Shown here in pieces: positions 54,314 through 63,327 of a DNA stretch of 64,000 nucleotides. The notes under the pieces were generated by a model. It had not been told where the DNA came from and made no database searches. It saw only the letters and a program-made list of their open reading frames with translations. Positions within the stretch are counted from its first letter, which is position 1. Every line of letters begins with the position of its first letter. The position numbers were made by a program, and so were the translations under genes. The stretch comes from Mesorhizobium norvegicum. Lineage in GTDB: Bacteria; Pseudomonadota; Alphaproteobacteria; Rhizobiales; Rhizobiaceae. The stretch lies in NCBI RefSeq assembly GCF_004919685.1, contig NZ_SMYZ01000060.1:1-64000 (forward strand), given 5' to 3'.

Positions 54314-55014
54314 TGCTGGAAACGCGCGACCTCACCGCGAATTACGGCCAGTTCCGGGCGCTGTTCGGTGTGGATATCACCGTGGCCGCGGGCGAATGCG
54401 TGGCGATCATCGGCGCCAACGGCGCCGGGAAATCCACGCTGATGCGCTCGATCACGGGCGTGATCGGCAATGAGCCCGGCATGGTGCTGCACAGGGGCGA
54501 GCCGATTGGCGCGCTGTCTTCGGCAGAGATCATGAAGCGCGGCATCACCATGGTGCCGGAAGGCCGCCGGCTGTTCCCTTCGCTGACCGTCGAGGAAAAT
54601 CTGCTGGTCGGCGGGCAAGCGCGCAAGGTGCCGGGGCCGTGGAGCCTCGACACGGTCTATGACCTTTTCCCGATCCTGCGCGAGCGGCGTAAGAGCCCCA
54701 GCACCGCACTCTCGGGCGGCCAGCAGCAGATGGTGGCGATCGGCCGGGCGCTGATGTCGAACCCCGAATTGCTGCTCTGCGACGAGATCAGCCTCGGCCT
54801 CGCGCCCGTCGTCATCCGCGATATCTACGCAGCCCTTCCCAGGATCCGCGCAGGCGGCGCCGCGATCGTGCTGGTGGAGCAGGATATCGGCAAGGCGCTG
54901 GCGGTGGCCGATCGCGTCTACTGCATGATGGAGGGTCGCGTCATGCTGGTCGCCAAGGCGGCAGAGGTCACGCGCGAAGAAATACATTCTGCCTATTTCG
55001 GAGTGGCGGCATGA
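54313..55014 (+). CDS. LIV-type ABC transporter ATPase (LivF-like)
   Basis: 233 residues: Walker A GANGAGKST, VPEGRRLFPSLTVEENLL, signature LSGGQQQMVAIGRALM, and a Walker B region reading LLLCDEISLGLAP. It overlaps the preceding ATPase stop by 1 bp. Gene order here is binding protein-G-F-H-M, unlike the first LIV operon (binding protein-H-M-G-F). Confidence 0.88.
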   Translation: MLETRDLTANYGQFRALFGVDITVAAGECVAIIGANGAGKSTLMRSITGVIGNEPGMVLHRGEPIGALSSAEIMKRGITMVPEGRRLFPSLTVEENLLVGGQARKVPGPWSLDTVYDLFPILRERRKSPSTALSGGQQQMVAIGRALMSNPELLLCDEISLGLAPVVIRDIYAALPRIRAGGAAIVLVEQDIGKALAVADRVYCMMEGRVMLVAKAAEVTREEIHSAYFGVAA

Positions 55015-55081
55015 CGCGGGAACCGAGGCTCCGTCGTTTGCTCGCGCAGTGCTGTTGTGGCCTGATCGAGGTGGCGCGGCG

Positions 55082-55945
55082 ATGATCTGGCTGGACACCC
55101 TCGTGCAGGGGATTCTGCTGGGCGGGCTCTATGCCCTGTTTGCAGCAGGGTTGAGCCTTGTCTTCGGCATCATGCGGCTGGTGAATCTTGCCCATGGCGA
55201 CCTCATCATTCTTGCCGCCTATCTGGTTTTGATGGGCGTCACGCTGCTCGGCCTGTCGCCCTGGATCGCCGCCCTGGTCGCCATGCCGGTGATGTTCGCG
55301 CTCGGCTGGCTATTGCAGGCCGCCGTCTTGAACCGCGTGCTGGGCAAAGACATCCTGCCGCCGCTTCTCGTCACGTTCGGCCTGTCGGTCGCCCTGCAGA
55401 ACGGGCTGCTCGAGGTCTTTTCCGCCGACAGCCGCCGCATTCCGGTTGGCGCGTTGGAGGGGGCGTCGCTCGATCTCGGGCTGGTCACGGTGGGGATCAT
55501 GCCGCTGATGACCTTTGCCTCGGCGATCGTGATGATCATTGCCCTGAACGGGCTCTTTTACCACACCGCCCTCGGCCGTGCCTTCCGCGCCACTTCGGAC
55601 GACGCCGTGACGGCGGGGCTGATGGGGATAGAGCCGAAGCGGATTTTCGCGATCGCCACCGGGATCGCCATGGTCGTGGTGACGCTGGCGGCGCTCTATC
55701 TCGGCATGCGAGCGAACTTCGATCCCTCGATCGGGCCGGCGCGGCTGATCTATGCCTTCGAGGCGGTGATCATCGGCGGCCTCGGCAGCCTGTGGGGAAC
55801 GCTTGCCGGCGGGATCATCATCGGCGTGGCGCAGACGTTCGGTGCGGTGCTGAATCCGGAATGGCAGATCCTGGCCGGCCACATCGCCTTCCTGGCCGTG
55901 ATGCTGCTCAAGCCGCGCGGGCTTTTTCCGCGCGCAGTGGATTGA
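55082..55945 (+). CDS. LIV-type ABC transporter permease (LivH-like)
   Basis: 287 residues, about eight spans: LVQGILLGGLYALFAAGLSLVFG, RLVNLAHGDLIIL, LLVTFGLSVALQNGLL, LIYAFEAVIIGGLGSLWGTLAGG. ATG 55082 starts the family match; the 67-bp gap to the preceding ATPase has no further gene. The partial permease at the window's end (63314) is its close paralogue. Confidence 0.87.
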   Translation: MIWLDTLVQGILLGGLYALFAAGLSLVFGIMRLVNLAHGDLIILAAYLVLMGVTLLGLSPWIAALVAMPVMFALGWLLQAAVLNRVLGKDILPPLLVTFGLSVALQNGLLEVFSADSRRIPVGALEGASLDLGLVTVGIMPLMTFASAIVMIIALNGLFYHTALGRAFRATSDDAVTAGLMGIEPKRIFAIATGIAMVVVTLAALYLGMRANFDPSIGPARLIYAFEAVIIGGLGSLWGTLAGGIIIGVAQTFGAVLNPEWQILAGHIAFLAVMLLKPRGLFPRAVD

Positions 55946-55953
55946 GGGGCGGC

Positions 55954-57003
55954 ATGTATCGACTGACAACCCGCACCTGCGCCGGAACCGTGACTGCGAT
56001 CACGGTGCCGATCTTCATCGTCGCCGCGCTCGCGCTGCCTGCCGTGGCCTCGCGTGGCGTCGTCCAGGATCTGTTCTTCATCCTCACCATGCTGACGCTG
56101 GCGCAGATATGGAACCTGCTGGCGGGCTATGGCGGTCTGGTCTCAGTGGGCCAGCAGGCCTTCGTCGGCATCGGCGCCTATGCGATGTTCGCCGGCGTCA
56201 TCCTGCTCGGCTGGAACCCGGTCCTGGCGATCCCGCTGGGCGGCCTCGCGGCGCTGGTGCTGGCGGTTCTGACGGCCTTCTTCGCCTTCCGCTTGCAGGG
56301 CGCCTATTTCGCCATCGGCACCTGGGTGATCGCCGAAGTGACGCGCCTGCTGGTCGCGCAGTGGAAGGCGCTTGGCGGCGGCACCGGCACCTCGCTGCCG
56401 CGCGAGGCGACGAGCAGCATCCTGGGCACCGATGCGATCCGGGCGCTGTTCGGCGTCCGCGAGGCCGCGGCACGCGACGTCCTGGCCTACTGGCTGGCTT
56501 TGGCGCTGGTCGTGGCTGTGACGGGCGGCATCTATTGGCTGCTGCGCAGTCGCCTTGGGCTGGCGCTGGCGGCCGTGCGCGACAATGTCGACGCGGCGCA
56601 ATCGGTGGGCGTCGATACCGGCCGGCTCAGATGGGCGGTCTTTCTGATCGCCGCGGCCGCCACCGGGCTGACGGGCGCGCTGATCTTCCTGCAGACGGCC
56701 CGTATCTCGCCAGGAGCGGCCTTTGCCGTCACCGACTGGACCGCCAACGTCATCTTCATTGTCGTCATCGGCGGCATCGGCACCATCGAGGGGCCGATCC
56801 TCGGTGTGCTGGTCTTCTTTGCGCTGCGCTCGGCGCTGGCCGACTACGGCAGCTGGTACTTGATGACGCTCGGCCTCATCGCCGTCGTCGTGATGCTTTT
56901 TGCGCCAAAGGGGCTGTGGGGGCTGATCGCATCCCGCAATGGCCTGCACCTGTTTCCGGTCCGCCGCAGGCTGATCGGTCCGAAGATCGAGGGAGGAATT
57001 TGA
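55954..57003 (+). CDS. LIV-type ABC transporter permease (LivM-like)
   Basis: 349 residues, multi-span: AQIWNLLAGYGGLVSVGQQAFVGIGAYAM, FRLQGAYFAIGTWVIAE and IVVIGGIGTIEGPILGVLVFF are LivM landmarks. It closes the second LIV set. Its stop overlaps the monooxygenase start (TGATG), so transporter and catabolic genes are cotranscribed. Confidence 0.87.
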   Translation: MYRLTTRTCAGTVTAITVPIFIVAALALPAVASRGVVQDLFFILTMLTLAQIWNLLAGYGGLVSVGQQAFVGIGAYAMFAGVILLGWNPVLAIPLGGLAALVLAVLTAFFAFRLQGAYFAIGTWVIAEVTRLLVAQWKALGGGTGTSLPREATSSILGTDAIRALFGVREAAARDVLAYWLALALVVAVTGGIYWLLRSRLGLALAAVRDNVDAAQSVGVDTGRLRWAVFLIAAAATGLTGALIFLQTARISPGAAFAVTDWTANVIFIVVIGGIGTIEGPILGVLVFFALRSALADYGSWYLMTLGLIAVVVMLFAPKGLWGLIASRNGLHLFPVRRRLIGPKIEGGI

Positions 57004-58757
57004 TGGCGGATATCGAAACCGACGTGCTGATCGTCGGCACGGGCCCAGCCGGCTCGGCCACGGCGGCGCTGCTGTCCAGCTACGGCGTGGCCAACATGAT
57101 CGTCAATCGCTACCGCTGGTTGTCGAATACGCCGCGTGCCCACATCACCAACCAGCGCACCATGGAAGTGCTGCGCGATCTCGGTCCGGATGTCGAGGCA
57201 GAGGCCATGATGCACGCCTCGCCGCAGGAGCTGATGGGCGAGAACGTGTTCTGCGAAAGCCTGGCCGGCGAGGAGATCGGCCGCATGAAGAGCTGGGGCA
57301 TCCACCCGCTCTCGAAGGCCGAACATCTCCTGTCGTCTCCCTGCCTCATGAACGATCTGCCGCAGACCTTCATGGAGCCGATCCTGTTCAAGTCGGCCTG
57401 CGCCCGGGGGACGCAGGCGCGCATGAGCACGGAATATGTCAGCCATGTCCAGGATGCGGACGGCGTGACCACGACCTGCCGCGATCGGCTGTCGGGCAAG
57501 GATTTCACCGTGCGGTCGAAGTTCCTCGTCGGCGCCGACGGCGGCAACTCGTTGGTGGCCGAGCATCTGGGCCTGCCGCTCGAGGGGAAGATGGGTGTCG
57601 GCGGGTCGATGAACATCCTGTTCAGGGCCGATCTCTCGAAGTATGTCGCCCACCGGCCAAGCGTCCTCTACTGGGTCATGCAGCCCGGCGCCGACGTCGG
57701 CGGCATCGGCATGGGCCTCGTTCGCATGGTGCGGCCGTGGACCGAGTGGCTGATCGTCTGGGGCTACGACATCAACCAGCCGCCGCCGGAGGTGACGCCG
57801 GAACTGGCCACCGAGGTCGCGCGTCAGCTGGTCGGCGATCCCGCGCTCGAGATCGAGCTCCTGGGCGCCAACACCTGGACCGTGAACAATTGCTTCGCCA
57901 CGCAGATGCAGAAGGGGCGGGTGTTCATCATGGGCGACGCCGCGCACCGGCATCCGCCCTCGAACGGGCTCGGCTCGAACACGTCGATCCAGGACGGGTT
58001 CAACCTCGCCTGGAAGCTTGCCAAGGTCATCAAGGGGCAGGCGGGGGTCGGGCTTCTCGACAGCTTCTCGGCCGAGCGCGCACCGATCGCGCGCCAGATC
58101 GTGACGCGCGCGAACCAGTCCATCGCCGAATTCGGACCGATCTTCGAGGCGCTCGGCATGGACGGCGGCGTGGATCACGACAAGATCCAGAGGAACATGG
58201 AGGCTCGCGCCGACGCGACGCCCGCCGCCGAAGCGCAGCGTGAGGCGCTCCGCAAGGCCATCGCCTTCAAGAAGTACGAGTTCGACGCCCATGGCGTCGA
58301 GATGAACCAGCGCTATGCGTCGGGCGCGGTGGTGACCGACGGCCAGGGCGAGCCGGCTTTCGAGAAGGATCGCGAGCTGCACTATGCGCCAACGACGTGG
58401 CCGGGCGCGCGCTTGCCGCATGTCTGGGTCTTCGAGCGCTCGGGCAGGAAGGTCTCGACGCTCGATCTTTGCGGGCATGGCGAGTTCACGCTGTTGACCG
58501 GTATTGGCGGCGAGGCGTGGGTCGCCGCGGCGGAGACGGTGGGCGCGGAGCTCGGTCTGCCGATCCGCAGCCATGTGATCGGCCCGCGCCGCGCGATCGA
58601 GGATCACACCGGCGACTGGGCCGGCGCGCGGGAGATCCGCGACACCGGCTGCCTGATCGTCCGTCCCGACCACCACGTCGCCTGGCGCTCCGAAACGCTG
58701 GCGGCCGATCCGGCGGCCGAACTGCGCCGGGTGTTCAAATCCGTTCTGGCGCGCTGA
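57003..58757 (+). CDS. FAD-dependent aromatic monooxygenase, TfdB/phenol hydroxylase-like
   Basis: 584 residues, single-component class A flavoprotein hydroxylase. The FAD motif is VLIVGTGPAGSATAALL (usual GGGPAG read as GTGPAG), the NAD(P)H/FAD motif is GADGGNSLVAEHLG, and GDAAHRHPPSNGLGSNTSIQD contacts FAD. A C-terminal thioredoxin-like domain (about 430-584) is typical of 2,4-dichlorophenol 6-monooxygenase (TfdB). In this cluster it probably hydroxylates resorcinol, hydroquinone or a related phenol to hydroxyquinol. GGAGG precedes ATG 57003. Confidence 0.86.
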   Translation: MADIETDVLIVGTGPAGSATAALLSSYGVANMIVNRYRWLSNTPRAHITNQRTMEVLRDLGPDVEAEAMMHASPQELMGENVFCESLAGEEIGRMKSWGIHPLSKAEHLLSSPCLMNDLPQTFMEPILFKSACARGTQARMSTEYVSHVQDADGVTTTCRDRLSGKDFTVRSKFLVGADGGNSLVAEHLGLPLEGKMGVGGSMNILFRADLSKYVAHRPSVLYWVMQPGADVGGIGMGLVRMVRPWTEWLIVWGYDINQPPPEVTPELATEVARQLVGDPALEIELLGANTWTVNNCFATQMQKGRVFIMGDAAHRHPPSNGLGSNTSIQDGFNLAWKLAKVIKGQAGVGLLDSFSAERAPIARQIVTRANQSIAEFGPIFEALGMDGGVDHDKIQRNMEARADATPAAEAQREALRKAIAFKKYEFDAHGVEMNQRYASGAVVTDGQGEPAFEKDRELHYAPTTWPGARLPHVWVFERSGRKVSTLDLCGHGEFTLLTGIGGEAWVAAAETVGAELGLPIRSHVIGPRRAIEDHTGDWAGAREIRDTGCLIVRPDHHVAWRSETLAADPAAELRRVFKSVLAR

Positions 58758-58767
58758 GGAGGATCCC

Positions 58768-59658
58768 ATGATCGACGAACACGAATCCGGTTATTTCACC
58801 GAAGCGAACTCGGCCGAAATCGTCGTGGCGCGAAACAGGAACGCTGGGGATGAGCGGCTCAAAGAGGTGATGGAGGTCATCACCCGCAAGCTGCACGAGG
58901 CGGTGAAGGAGATCGAGCCGACACAAGAGGAATGGTTCGGCGCGATCATGTTCCTGACGCAGACGGGCCAGATCTGCAACGAGTGGCGGCAGGAGTACAT
59001 CTTGCTGTCGGATGTTCTCGGCGTCTCGATGCTGGTCGATGCGATCAACAACCGCAAGCCGTCGGGCGCCTCGGAATCCACGGTGCTGGGACCTTTCCAC
59101 GTCGCCGATGCGCCCGAACTGCCGATGGGCTCGAACATCTGCCTCGACCAGAAGGGCGAGCCGATGTTCGTGCATGGCCGCATCCTCGACACCGAGGGCA
59201 ACCCGATCGCAGGCGCCAAGATCGACGTCTGGCAGGCCAATGACGAGGGCTTCTACGACGTGCAGCAGAAGGGCATCCAGCCCGACTTCAACCTGCGCGG
59301 CGTGTTCCGCACCGGCGTGGACGGACGTTATTGGTTCCGCGGCGTCAAGCCCAAATACTACCCGATCCCTGATGACGGCCCGGTCGGCAAGCTGCTGGGC
59401 GCGCTAGGCCGCCACCCCTATCGTCCTGCGCATCTCCACTACATCGTCGAGGCCGAAGGCTTCGACGTGCTGACCACGCACATCTTCGATCCGGACGATC
59501 CGTACATCGATTCAGATGCCGTTTTCGGCGTGAAGAAGAGCCTGCTCGCCGAATTCCGCAAGGTCGAGGACGCCGAAGCCGCCGCCAGGGTCGAGGTCGC
59601 GGCCCCGTTCTACGACGTGGAGTTCGATTTCGTGCTGTCGCGCAAGGGAGGAAACTGA
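58768..59658 (+). CDS. Second intradiol ring-cleavage dioxygenase
   Basis: 296 residues, paralogue of the enzyme at 48622. Predicted Fe(III) ligands are Tyr163 (GFYD), Tyr198 (KYYPIP), His222 and His224 (RPAHLHY). The N-terminal helical domain is longer and more acidic. Hydroxyquinol or catechol 1,2-dioxygenase activity is expected. It lies directly after the monooxygenase gene (10 bp), so it probably cleaves that enzyme's product. AGGAGG precedes ATG 58768. The stop overlaps the next gene. Confidence 0.86.
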   Translation: MIDEHESGYFTEANSAEIVVARNRNAGDERLKEVMEVITRKLHEAVKEIEPTQEEWFGAIMFLTQTGQICNEWRQEYILLSDVLGVSMLVDAINNRKPSGASESTVLGPFHVADAPELPMGSNICLDQKGEPMFVHGRILDTEGNPIAGAKIDVWQANDEGFYDVQQKGIQPDFNLRGVFRTGVDGRYWFRGVKPKYYPIPDDGPVGKLLGALGRHPYRPAHLHYIVEAEGFDVLTTHIFDPDDPYIDSDAVFGVKKSLLAEFRKVEDAEAAARVEVAAPFYDVEFDFVLSRKGGN

Positions 59659-60476
59659 TGGCCGCACTTGAGAAGATGTTCGATGTCAGGGGCAAGTCGG
59701 TGATCGTCACCGGCGGCGCCAGCGGCATCGGGCAGGCCTATGCCGAGATCATGGCCGAGCACGGGGCGAAGGTCTGCATCTTCGACCTGAACCCTGCCGG
59801 ACTGGAGCAGACCGTGACGGCGATCAGGGCGGCGGGTGGCGATGTCTGGGGCCAGGTCGTCGACGTCGGCGACCGTGCGGCCATGGCCGCAGCCTTCGAC
59901 AAGGTGGCCGAGAAGGCGGGCTCGATCGATGTCGTGTTCGCCAACGCCGGGATCGATGCCGGGCCGGGCTTCAACACCCCGACGGGCGAAAGGAACCCCG
60001 AGGGCGCCATCGAGAACCTGCCCGATGAGCACTGGGACAAGGTGATCGAGATCAACCTGACCTCGGTCTACACCACGATCAAGCATGCCGTCCGGCACAT
60101 GAAGCCGAATGGCGGCGGCCAGATCATCGTCACCTCGTCCATCGCCTCGCTGATCAACGAGAGCATTGTGGGCACGCCCTACATGCCCGCCAAGGCCGCG
60201 GTGAACCATCTCGTTCGCCACATGGCGATGGAGCTCGGCGCCTACAACATCCGCATCAATGCCATCCTGCCCGGCCCCTTCATCACCAACATCGCCGGCG
60301 GCCGGCTGCGCAATCCGGCGGACCGCAAGGCCTTCGAGGCCCAGTCGCTCATCGGCCGGATCGGCGACCCTGAAGAGATCAAGGGCCTGGCGCTTTATCT
60401 GGCCTCGCCAGCCGCGTCCTACGTGACGGGCTCGCTGATCGTCATCGACGGCGGCTCGCTGCTGCGCATGACCTGA
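59658..60476 (+). CDS. SDR-family oxidoreductase
   Basis: 272 residues: VTGGASGIGQAYAEIMAEHGAKV with the Asp of FDLNPAG favouring NAD, ANAGIDAGPG, catalytic Ser in TSSIASLI and Tyr-x3-Lys in PYMPAKAAV. GGGAGG precedes ATG 59658. An unusual insertion before the catalytic Ser region (PTGERNPEGAIENLPDEHW) is seen in SDRs of aromatic clusters. The substrate could be a dihydrodiol or a reduced ring intermediate; this is not determined. Confidence 0.84.
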   Translation: MAALEKMFDVRGKSVIVTGGASGIGQAYAEIMAEHGAKVCIFDLNPAGLEQTVTAIRAAGGDVWGQVVDVGDRAAMAAAFDKVAEKAGSIDVVFANAGIDAGPGFNTPTGERNPEGAIENLPDEHWDKVIEINLTSVYTTIKHAVRHMKPNGGGQIIVTSSIASLINESIVGTPYMPAKAAVNHLVRHMAMELGAYNIRINAILPGPFITNIAGGRLRNPADRKAFEAQSLIGRIGDPEEIKGLALYLASPAASYVTGSLIVIDGGSLLRMT

Positions 60477-60543
60477 ACAAGCTGTGAACTGACGCCGGTC
60501 TCGTCGAGGGGACGGGCCGGCTTAACCAAGGGAGGAAACGACG

Positions 60544-61848
60544 ATGACCTACTACAATAGACTTGTGAAATCGGGCTTGCCCAGCCGCCGAAGCGTCCTG
60601 AAGGGGCTTGGAGCCGGCCTTGCCGCCAGCACGCTGGGCATGCCGGCCTATGTGCGCGCCGCGACGGCGGGGAAGATCAAGCTCGGCTATCTCAGCCCCA
60701 CGACTGGGCCGCTCGCCCTCTTCGGCGAAACGGACGGCTATACCTTGCAGAAGATCCGCGCCCTGCTCGGCGGCCAGCTGCAATGCGCCAACGGCAATAC
60801 CTACGAGATCGAGATCCTCGATCGCGACAGCCAGTCCAATCCGAACAAGGCGTCGGAAATCGCCGGCAACCTCATCCTGAACGACGAGGTGCATCTGCTC
60901 GTTCCGGCCTCGACCACCGACACGATCCTGCCGGCGGCCGAGCAGTCCGAACTCTATGAGACCCCCTGCATTTCCTCCGGCGCTCCCTGGCAAGCGGTGA
61001 TCATGCCGCGCGGCGGCGGCAAGCAGACCTTCGACTGGACCTATCATTTCTTCTGGGGCCTCGACGAGGCGCTGAACACCTTCGTCGGACTCTGGAACCA
61101 TCTGGAGACCAACAAGAAGGTCGGGATGCTGTTTCCCCAGAACATCGACGGCGAGACCTGGGGCAACGACGAATATGGCCTGCCGGCGCCGACCCGCAAG
61201 GCCGGCTACGAGGTCGTGGTGCCCGGCTATTTCCAGCCGCGCACCAATGATTTCTCCGCACAGATCGCCGAGTTCAAGAAGCAGGGCTGCGAGATCATCG
61301 GCGGCATCACCTATCCGGACGATCTGAAGACCTTCGTCACCCAGTGCAACCAGCAGGGCTTCAAGCCGAAGGCGGTCACGGTGGCGGCAGCGCTGCTGTT
61401 TCCAGGCGGTGTCGAAGCGATGGGGCCGCTTGGCAACGGCATGTCCTCGGAGGTCTGGTGGACGCCGGCCTTCCCGTTCAAGTCGTCGCTGACCGGGCAG
61501 GTCAGCAGCGACATCGCCAGCCAATGGGAAGCCGATTCGAAGCGCCAGTGGACGCAGCCGCTGGGCTATTCGCATGCCTTGCTCGAGGTCGCGCTCGACA
61601 TCCTGAAGCGCTCTTCCAATCCGCTCGACCGTACGGCCAACCGTGACGCTCTGGTCGCTACCGATCTGCAGACGCTGGTCGGTCATATCAAGTTCGACGG
61701 CTCGCCCCACAAGAACATCTGCAAGACGCCGATCTTCGGCGGCCAGTGGGTGAAGGGCGAGAAATGGCCCTATGACCTGAAGATCGTCGACAACACGGTC
61801 AATCAGCTCTTCGCGCCCCAACAGGCCATCAAGCCGATCACCTGGTGA
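60544..61848 (+). CDS. LIV-type ABC substrate-binding protein with Tat-type signal
   Basis: 434 residues. The leader SRRSVLKGLGAGLAASTLG ends near YVRAA. The mature part (IKLGYLSPTTGPLALFGE, RDSQSNPNKASEIA, WTYHFFWGLDEALN, QQGFKPKAVTVAAA, SEVWWTPAFPFKSS) is paralogous to the protein at 52235 along its whole length. The duplication of a complete transporter within 8 kb suggests that two related aromatic substrates are imported. GGGAGG precedes ATG 60544. Confidence 0.85.
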   Translation: MTYYNRLVKSGLPSRRSVLKGLGAGLAASTLGMPAYVRAATAGKIKLGYLSPTTGPLALFGETDGYTLQKIRALLGGQLQCANGNTYEIEILDRDSQSNPNKASEIAGNLILNDEVHLLVPASTTDTILPAAEQSELYETPCISSGAPWQAVIMPRGGGKQTFDWTYHFFWGLDEALNTFVGLWNHLETNKKVGMLFPQNIDGETWGNDEYGLPAPTRKAGYEVVVPGYFQPRTNDFSAQIAEFKKQGCEIIGGITYPDDLKTFVTQCNQQGFKPKAVTVAAALLFPGGVEAMGPLGNGMSSEVWWTPAFPFKSSLTGQVSSDIASQWEADSKRQWTQPLGYSHALLEVALDILKRSSNPLDRTANRDALVATDLQTLVGHIKFDGSPHKNICKTPIFGGQWVKGEKWPYDLKIVDNTVNQLFAPQQAIKPITW

Positions 61849-61873
61849 CATGAGCGGGGACGCGGGCGGAGTT

Positions 61874-62602
61874 ATGGATAGAGAAATCCTGCTGAAGGCG
61901 CGCGGCGTGTCGAAGTCCTTCGGCGCCGTCCGCGTCCTGCATGAGGTGAGTTTCGACGTGCATCGGGGCGAGGTGCTGGGCATTCTCGGCCCGAACGGGG
62001 CGGGCAAGACGACGCTGTTCAACATGATCAGCGGCGATTTGAAGGCGTCCGGCGGCGAGATCCAGCTCGGCGACACGGCGCTCCGCGGCGAGCCGCCCTT
62101 CCGGCGCTGCCAAATGGGGATCGGGCGAACCTACCAGATCCCGCGTCCCTATTCCGGCATGACCACTTTCGAAAACCTGCTGGTCGCCGCCGCTTTCGGC
62201 GGCGGCCGGTCCGAGAAGAGGAGCTATGCCTTCTGCGCCCAGGTCCTGCGCGATTGCGAGCTCTCCGACAAAGCCAATGTCTCGGCCGGCGCTCTGACTC
62301 TGCTTGACCGCAAACGGCTGGAGCTGGCGCGCGCGCTGGCGTCGGATCCGAGGCTGCTGCTGCTGGACGAGATCGCGGGCGGGCTGACCGACGATGAATC
62401 GAAGGCGCTGGTGGCGCTGGTGCGCCGCATCCGCGACCGCGGCATCACCATCGTGTGGATCGAGCATGTGCTGCACGCGCTGCTGGCGGTCGCCGACCGG
62501 CTGCTGGTGCTGAACTTCGGCGAGAAGATCGCCGAAGGCGTGCCCGCCGAAGTGATCGCGCTGCCCGAGGTCCAGCGCGTCTACATGGGGATCGAGGCAT
62601 GA
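61874..62602 (+). CDS. LIV-type ABC transporter ATPase (LivG-like)
   Basis: 242 residues: Walker A GPNGAGKTT, IGRTYQIPRPYSGMTTFENLL, signature variant LTLLDRKRLELARALA, Walker B LLLLDEIAGGLTDDE and IEHVLHALL. It is a paralogue of the ATPase at 53588. ATG 61874 with GGGCGGAG upstream is preferred over ATG 61850, which is next to the preceding stop and lacks a ribosome site. Confidence 0.87.
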   Translation: MDREILLKARGVSKSFGAVRVLHEVSFDVHRGEVLGILGPNGAGKTTLFNMISGDLKASGGEIQLGDTALRGEPPFRRCQMGIGRTYQIPRPYSGMTTFENLLVAAAFGGGRSEKRSYAFCAQVLRDCELSDKANVSAGALTLLDRKRLELARALASDPRLLLLDEIAGGLTDDESKALVALVRRIRDRGITIVWIEHVLHALLAVADRLLVLNFGEKIAEGVPAEVIALPEVQRVYMGIEA

Positions 62603-63327
62603 CGGCCGTTCTTTCCACCCACGGGCTCTTGGCCCGCTATGGCGACTTCCAGGCGCTCTACGGCGTCGACATCGAGCTGCACCAGGGCGAGGCCGTGGCC
62701 CTGATCGGCGCCAACGGGGCAGGAAAATCCACCCTCCTGCGTTCGATCATGGGCCTGCTCCCGGTCGGGCGCGAGATGGTGCTGCTGCATGGCGAGCCCG
62801 TCGGCGGCACCGCCACCGATCGCATGGTGCAGAAGGGCGTCGCCATCGTGCCGGAGGGCCGCCGCCTCTTCACCGGCATGTCGGTCGAGGACAATCTTCG
62901 CGTCGCCATCGACCAGGCCGCGCGCATGGGCGCCAAGGGCGGATGGACGCTGCCGCGGTTGCATCAGCTGTTCCCGATCCTCAAGGAGAAGGCCCGCACG
63001 CAGGTGCAGAGCCTCTCGGGCGGGCAGCAGCAGATGGTGGCGATCGGCCGCGCGCTGCTGTGTCAGCCGCGGGTGCTGCTCTGCGACGAGATCAGCCTCG
63101 GTCTTGCGCCCAAGGTGATCCGCGAGATCTATGCCGCCTTGCCCGAAATCCGCGCCACCGGAACGGCGATGATCGTGGTCGAACAGGATGTCGGCCTCGC
63201 CCGGACCGCCTCGGACCGCCTCTACTGCATGCTGGAGGGGCGCGTGACCCTGACCGGCAGGTCCGCCGAAATCACGCGCGAGCAGATCGGCAAAGCCTAT
63301 TTTGGAGCGGGCCATGGAGTGGTTTGA
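62599..63327 (+). CDS. LIV-type ABC transporter ATPase (LivF-like)
   Basis: 242 residues: Walker A GANGAGKST, VPEGRRLFTGMSVEDNL, signature LSGGQQQMVAIGRALL, Walker B VLLCDEISLGLAP. It overlaps the preceding ATPase by 4 bp and the following permease by 14 bp. It is a paralogue of the gene at 54313. Confidence 0.88.
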   Translation: MTAVLSTHGLLARYGDFQALYGVDIELHQGEAVALIGANGAGKSTLLRSIMGLLPVGREMVLLHGEPVGGTATDRMVQKGVAIVPEGRRLFTGMSVEDNLRVAIDQAARMGAKGGWTLPRLHQLFPILKEKARTQVQSLSGGQQQMVAIGRALLCQPRVLLCDEISLGLAPKVIREIYAALPEIRATGTAMIVVEQDVGLARTASDRLYCMLEGRVTLTGRSAEITREQIGKAYFGAGHGVV